From the NCBI GenBank assembly GCA_023416545.1, contig JAEZHO010000070.1:1-8536 (forward strand): a stretch of DNA of 8,536 nucleotides, written 5' to 3'. The DNA comes from Pseudomonadota bacterium (GTDB lineage Bacteria; Pseudomonadota; Alphaproteobacteria; Rhizobiales; Rhizobiaceae). Made by a program: the position numbers and the translations under genes. Under the pieces are notes generated by a model that was not told where the DNA came from, did not search any database, and saw only the letters and a list, made by a program, of their open reading frames with translations. This document shows, piece after piece, positions 6,080-8,536 of this stretch (the stretch's first letter is position 1; each line of letters opens with the position of its first letter).

Positions 6080-7006
6080 TTATTGGTCGCGATCAGGCGA
6101 TGGATCGCTCATGCGCTCCAGGGCCAGGATCACGGCAGTCACGTCATCGCCTTCGTATCCGAGCGATCTCGCCGCTTCGTAAAGCGATCCGGACAACGCC
6201 AGCAGGGGAACAGCGACCCCTTTTGCGCTGGCGGAACTGGTGATGAGTTCCGTGGTCGCGAGGACGGTCGCGATCGAAGCCTGGACCGAGAAATCCTGCT
6301 CGATCAGTTTCGGCAGCTTCATGCGGATCAGCGGGCTGGCCATCGGACCGGTCGTCATCAGTTCAAGAAACGTCTGGAGATCGACATCGAGATGCCGCGC
6401 GTAGTTCACCGATTCGGCGAGCGCCGCCATCATGGTCCCGACGAACACATTCGAGGCAAGCTTGGTGGCGACCGCCTTCGGCACGGCGCCGCACATGATG
6501 ACCTCGCGGCACATGTAGTGGAGGAGCGGCTTCACCGCTTCCACGTCCTGCCCCTCGCCGGCGAGCATCGCCACGAGCTGACCTGACTGGGCAGGGCCTC
6601 TCTGACCGGAAACCGGCGCCTCGACATATCTGGCCCCGGCGAACCGCAGGTCGCGAGCAAGGTCCTCGGAGTAGCCGGGCGAAGGCGTGCCCATGTTGAC
6701 GATCAGGTGGTCGGCGACCATCGGCGCGAAATCTGACGTGCCGCGTTCCAGCACTTCGTCGATGGCACTCTCGCTGGCAAGCATGAGGAAGACCGTCTTC
6801 GCCCCGCCGAAAAGTTCGGAAGGGTTCCTCGCGGTTTGGGCACCCGCCTGCGCGAGGATCGCCATTTTCTCCGCAGACCTGTTCCAAACGACCAGCGGAT
6901 GCTCGGACCGCAACAGGTTGAGCGCCATCGGCTCGCCCATCGTGCCGAGGCCGATAAAGCCGAGGAGTGCCTTGTCCTCATCCGTCATCTGTCGGTGCTC
7001 CATCAT
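6080..7006 (-). CDS. NAD(P)-dependent beta-hydroxyacid dehydrogenase (3-hydroxyisobutyrate dehydrogenase family)
   Basis: The protein has up to 308 residues. The Rossmann motif GFIGLGTMG is at 16-24, the substrate segment EAPVSGQRGPAQSG at 129-142 (canonical DAPVSGG type), and the catalytic Lys segment KLASNVFVG at 182-190 with K182 and N186. The C-terminal helical domain spans about 185-300. The family oxidises or reduces 3-hydroxy acids such as 3-hydroxyisobutyrate, tartronate semialdehyde or L-threonate. The usual Lys-Asp pair in the motif after DFS (238-240) seems to be replaced by Thr-Thr near 251-252, so the substrate may differ from the textbook members. Three ATGs are possible: 7006, 7003 and 6988. 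The last has GGAG nine bases upstream and would give 302 residues starting MTDEDK. It is the first gene of the minus-strand set running to 4120. L-threonate dehydrogenase activity would suit the acid-sugar genes nearby but is speculative. Confidence 0.9.
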   Translation of the reverse strand: MMEHRQMTDEDKALLGFIGLGTMGEPMALNLLRSEHPLVVWNRSAEKMAILAQAGAQTARNPSELFGGAKTVFLMLASESAIDEVLERGTSDFAPMVADHLIVNMGTPSPGYSEDLARDLRFAGARYVEAPVSGQRGPAQSGQLVAMLAGEGQDVEAVKPLLHYMCREVIMCGAVPKAVATKLASNVFVGTMMAALAESVNYARHLDVDLQTFLELMTTGPMASPLIRMKLPKLIEQDFSVQASIATVLATTELITSSASAKGVAVPLLALSGSLYEAARSLGYEGDDVTAVILALERMSDPSPDRDQ

Positions 7007-7073
7007 CAGTCCATGCGTAGGACAAAATCATAGGCGTGAGACGCGAGGCTCGTGCTTGCGCGCAGCTCTCGAG

Positions 7074-7095
7074 GCCGACGGCCGGAGCCGTCGGC
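7074..7095 (-). terminator. Perfect 9-bp GC hairpin after the exported hydrolase
   Basis: GCCGACGGC (7074-7082) pairs perfectly with GCCGTCGGC (7087-7095) around a four-base loop (CGGA on plus, TCCG on minus). It begins 12 bases after the hydrolase stop at 7108. No T-run follows on the minus strand, so it lacks the usual U-tract of an intrinsic terminator. It may still mark a transcript end, pause or mRNA-stabilising 3' end. The rest of the gap down to 7007 shows no other structure. Confidence 0.45.
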
Positions 7096-7107
7096 GCTGG
7101 CGTCCCG

Positions 7108-7881
7108 CTACTTGGCGGCGTCCTCGATGATCTTGGCCACTTCGTCGGGATGCGACACCATCACGACATGGGATGCACCATCGACCACGACCGTCTCCTT
7201 GGCGCCCGCGCGCTCCGCCATCCAGGCGAGGGCCTGGGGCGGAATGTTCTTGTCGGCATCGCCATAGATGGCCCAGGAGGGAATATCCTTCCAGCCGGCA
7301 TTGGACGTGGCTTGTCCGAGCGCGAAATCGGTAACCGGTCTCTGGCCCGCGGCCATGAGGATTGCCTCATCCGCGGAGACATCCGCGGCAAACTGGTCGT
7401 GGAACTTGTCCTGCTGGATATAGAGGTCCTTGACCCCGTCCTCCAGTTCGACCGGCTCCGCAAGCGTCGGCGGAAGCGTGCTGCCGGGAAACTTGCCGGT
7501 CAGCGCCAACGCCGTTTCGCCGACGTCGGGAACGAATGCTGCGACATAGACAAGGGCCTTGACGTTCTCGCCACCCTTGGCGGCTTCCGTGATGACCGAA
7601 CCGCCATAGGAGTGGCCGACAAGAACAACGTCGGTCTTCAGGCCCGCAAGGATGCGACGGACGTAGTCACCGTCGCCTTTGACGCTGCGCAGCGGATTTG
7701 CGACGGCGACGACGGGATAGCCTTCCTTCGTAAGCCTCGCGATCACCCCGTTCCAGCTCGTCGCGTCGGCGAACGCGCCGTGGACGAGGACGATGGTCGG
7801 CTTGCCGCCCTCCGCCGCATAAGCCGAGCCGGCCCCGACGGAGGCGGCGAGCAAGGCAAGGCCAAAAGCTGATTTCAACAT
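7108..7881 (-). CDS. Exported alpha/beta hydrolase with Ser nucleophile
   Basis: The frame opens at ATG 7890, giving 260 residues, but ATG 7881 (257 residues) is preferred. AAGGA lies eight bases before it, while the same AAGG run abuts 7890 with no spacing. The N-terminus MLKSAFGLALLAASVGAGSAYA is a clear Sec signal peptide with a likely cut after AYA, so the enzyme acts in the periplasm or outside. In 260-residue numbering, the oxyanion motif LVHGAFAD is at 35-42, the nucleophile elbow VGHSYGGS at 91-98 (S94), the acid is D211 or D213 in YGDADKNIP, and H241 is in DGASHVVM. This is a complete Ser-His-Asp triad typical of small esterases and related alpha/beta hydrolases (annotated in many genomes only by fold). 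It is divergent from a LysR-type regulator and probably under its control. The substrate is not deducible. Confidence 0.9.
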   Translation of the reverse strand: MLKSAFGLALLAASVGAGSAYAAEGGKPTIVLVHGAFADATSWNGVIARLTKEGYPVVAVANPLRSVKGDGDYVRRILAGLKTDVVLVGHSYGGSVITEAAKGGENVKALVYVAAFVPDVGETALALTGKFPGSTLPPTLAEPVELEDGVKDLYIQQDKFHDQFAADVSADEAILMAAGQRPVTDFALGQATSNAGWKDIPSWAIYGDADKNIPPQALAWMAERAGAKETVVVDGASHVVMVSHPDEVAKIIEDAAK

Positions 7882-8028
7882 GAGGTACATCCTTTCCGTG
7901 GTGTCGAGAGGGTTGCTCTCGGGCTTTGTACGCTCCGCGTGTTGCGATGGCTTGGAATATGGCGCCTTTTGCTGTTCGGGATAATCCGTTAAGAATGGAG
8001 ATCATCTTTCCAAAAAACGGGAAAGCGA
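7882..8028. promoter_or_regulatory. Divergent promoter region between the exported hydrolase and lysR
   Basis: This 147-base gap holds both divergent starts. Two dyads are visible: CGAGAG (7905-7910) with CTCTCG (7916-7921) around five bases, and ACGC (7930-7933) with GCGT (7937-7940) around three. Candidate promoter elements are weak: on the minus strand TTATCC (7984-7979), 17 bases, CATATT (7961-7956); on the plus strand a GATAAT (7980-7985) without a good partner. The LysR protein probably binds here, as is usual for divergent pairs, but no single T-N11-A box stands out. Confidence 0.4.
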
Positions 8029-8536
8029 ATGGACAGACTGGAGGCCATGGCGATCCTGGCCGCGGTGGTCGATTGCGGTAGCTTCTCTGCGGCCGCTCGG
8101 AAGCTGCGGATTCCCGTCACGACGGTTGCCCGCAAGGTCTCCAACCTCGAGGCCCTCCTGGGCGCGGAGCTTCTTGTTCGCACGACCCGGAAGCTTGCCC
8201 TGACGGATGTCGGAGCGACCTATCTGGCGGCGGCGCGGCGAATCCTCGACCAGGTCGAGGAGATAGAGCGCGAGGCCGCCGGAGAGTTCATCACCCCCAA
8301 GGGCGAGCTCGTCATTACCGCGCCCGTGCAGTTCGGCCAGCTTCACGTCCTGCCCGTCGTCGTTGAATTTCTTGCCGCTTTTCCGCAGATCACGATCAAG
8401 CTGCAGCTCCTCGATCGGGTCGTGCCTCTGGCGGAAGATCAGGTCGACATGGCCGTTCGCATCGGAAGCCTTCCCGACAGCGCGATGATCTCGACCCGCA
8501 TCGGCACGACACGCATCGTGCTCTGCGCGAGCCCGA
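8029..8536 (+). CDS. LysR-family transcriptional regulator, N-terminal part
   Basis: The gene begins at ATG 8029 and runs off the window end after 169 codons, so the C-terminus is missing here. The N-terminal helix-turn-helix is typical of LysR: DRLEAMAILAAVVDCGSFSA (2-21), then AARKLRIPVTTVARKVSNLE (22-41) and LGAELLVRTTRKLALTDVGA (44-63). After the linker helix, the substrate-binding domain starts about residue 88 (KGELVITAPVQFG), and the part seen continues through VDMAVRIG. The start has GGGAAAG a few bases upstream and matches the usual short N-terminus. A whole protein would be about 300 residues, and it probably senses a small molecule as a tetramer. It is divergent from the exported hydrolase gene and is its likely regulator. 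There is no sign of frame disruption in the visible part. Confidence 0.9.
   Translation, partial: MDRLEAMAILAAVVDCGSFSAAARKLRIPVTTVARKVSNLEALLGAELLVRTTRKLALTDVGATYLAAARRILDQVEEIEREAAGEFITPKGELVITAPVQFGQLHVLPVVVEFLAAFPQITIKLQLLDRVVPLAEDQVDMAVRIGSLPDSAMISTRIGTTRIVLCASP

Noticed and set aside
5132..6586. A 484-codon open frame on the plus strand opposite the hydrolase and dehydrogenase genes
   Set aside because: It spans two well-supported minus-strand genes and the gap between them, has no recognisable motif, and is the kind of antisense open frame expected in GC-rich DNA.
7036..7872. A 278-codon plus-strand open frame opposite the exported hydrolase
   Set aside because: The minus strand has a signal peptide and a full Ser-His-Asp triad; the plus frame shows no family features.
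8002..8346. A 114-codon minus-strand open frame at the right end
   Set aside because: It is a shadow of the LysR gene, which has a clear helix-turn-helix on the plus strand.
1..8536. Mobile element, phage, CRISPR or defence system
   Set aside because: No transposase, integrase, repeat-spacer array, terminal repeats or defence-type domains were seen; all genes fit metabolic enzymes and their regulators.

Overview
The window is GC-rich, densely packed bacterial DNA with strong GC bias at third codon positions. It looks like an alphaproteobacterium, probably a Rhizobiales/Rhizobiaceae-type organism. That is an inference from base composition and gene content, since no rRNA or marker gene is present. 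No mobile element, CRISPR array, tRNA or rRNA was seen, and no stretch over 300 bases lacks a gene.

Left part (1-3942), an acid-sugar catabolism module. On the plus strand, a PdxA2-type 4-phospho-acid-sugar dehydrogenase (24-980) overlaps by an ATGA an iron-containing alcohol dehydrogenase (977-2098), and the pair is closed by a strong intrinsic terminator (about 2121-2151). Facing them on the minus strand are a DUF1537-family four-carbon acid-sugar kinase (2902-3942) and, 2 bases after it, a FadR-type GntR regulator (2174-2899). DUF1537 kinase plus PdxA2 is the known pair that turns D-threonate or D-erythronate via its 4-phosphate into dihydroxyacetone phosphate and CO2. Here the two steps lie on convergent transcripts. 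The kinase is short for its family, has Ala in its GGxT motif, and has an ambiguous start next to an inverted repeat that is a candidate operator.

Middle part (4018-7107), minus strand. In transcription order it holds a beta-hydroxyacid dehydrogenase (6080-7006), an alpha/beta hydrolase with an Asp nucleophile (epoxide hydrolase/dehalogenase fold, 5186-6043), a broken SnoaL-like gene (4846-5072) and a HAD hydrolase of the haloacid dehalogenase type II group (4120-4821). The close spacing suggests one transcript for a small catabolic set whose substrate cannot be read from sequence.

Right part (7108-8536). An exported Ser-type alpha/beta hydrolase (minus, 7108-7881) is divergent from a LysR-family regulator (plus, 8029 to beyond the window). 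This is the classic layout of a LysR regulator controlling its neighbour. A perfect 9-bp hairpin follows the hydrolase stop.

No wholly new system is evident. The most useful second looks are the atypical short kinase with its control region, and the SnoaL-like gene that appears to have lost its N-terminal half.
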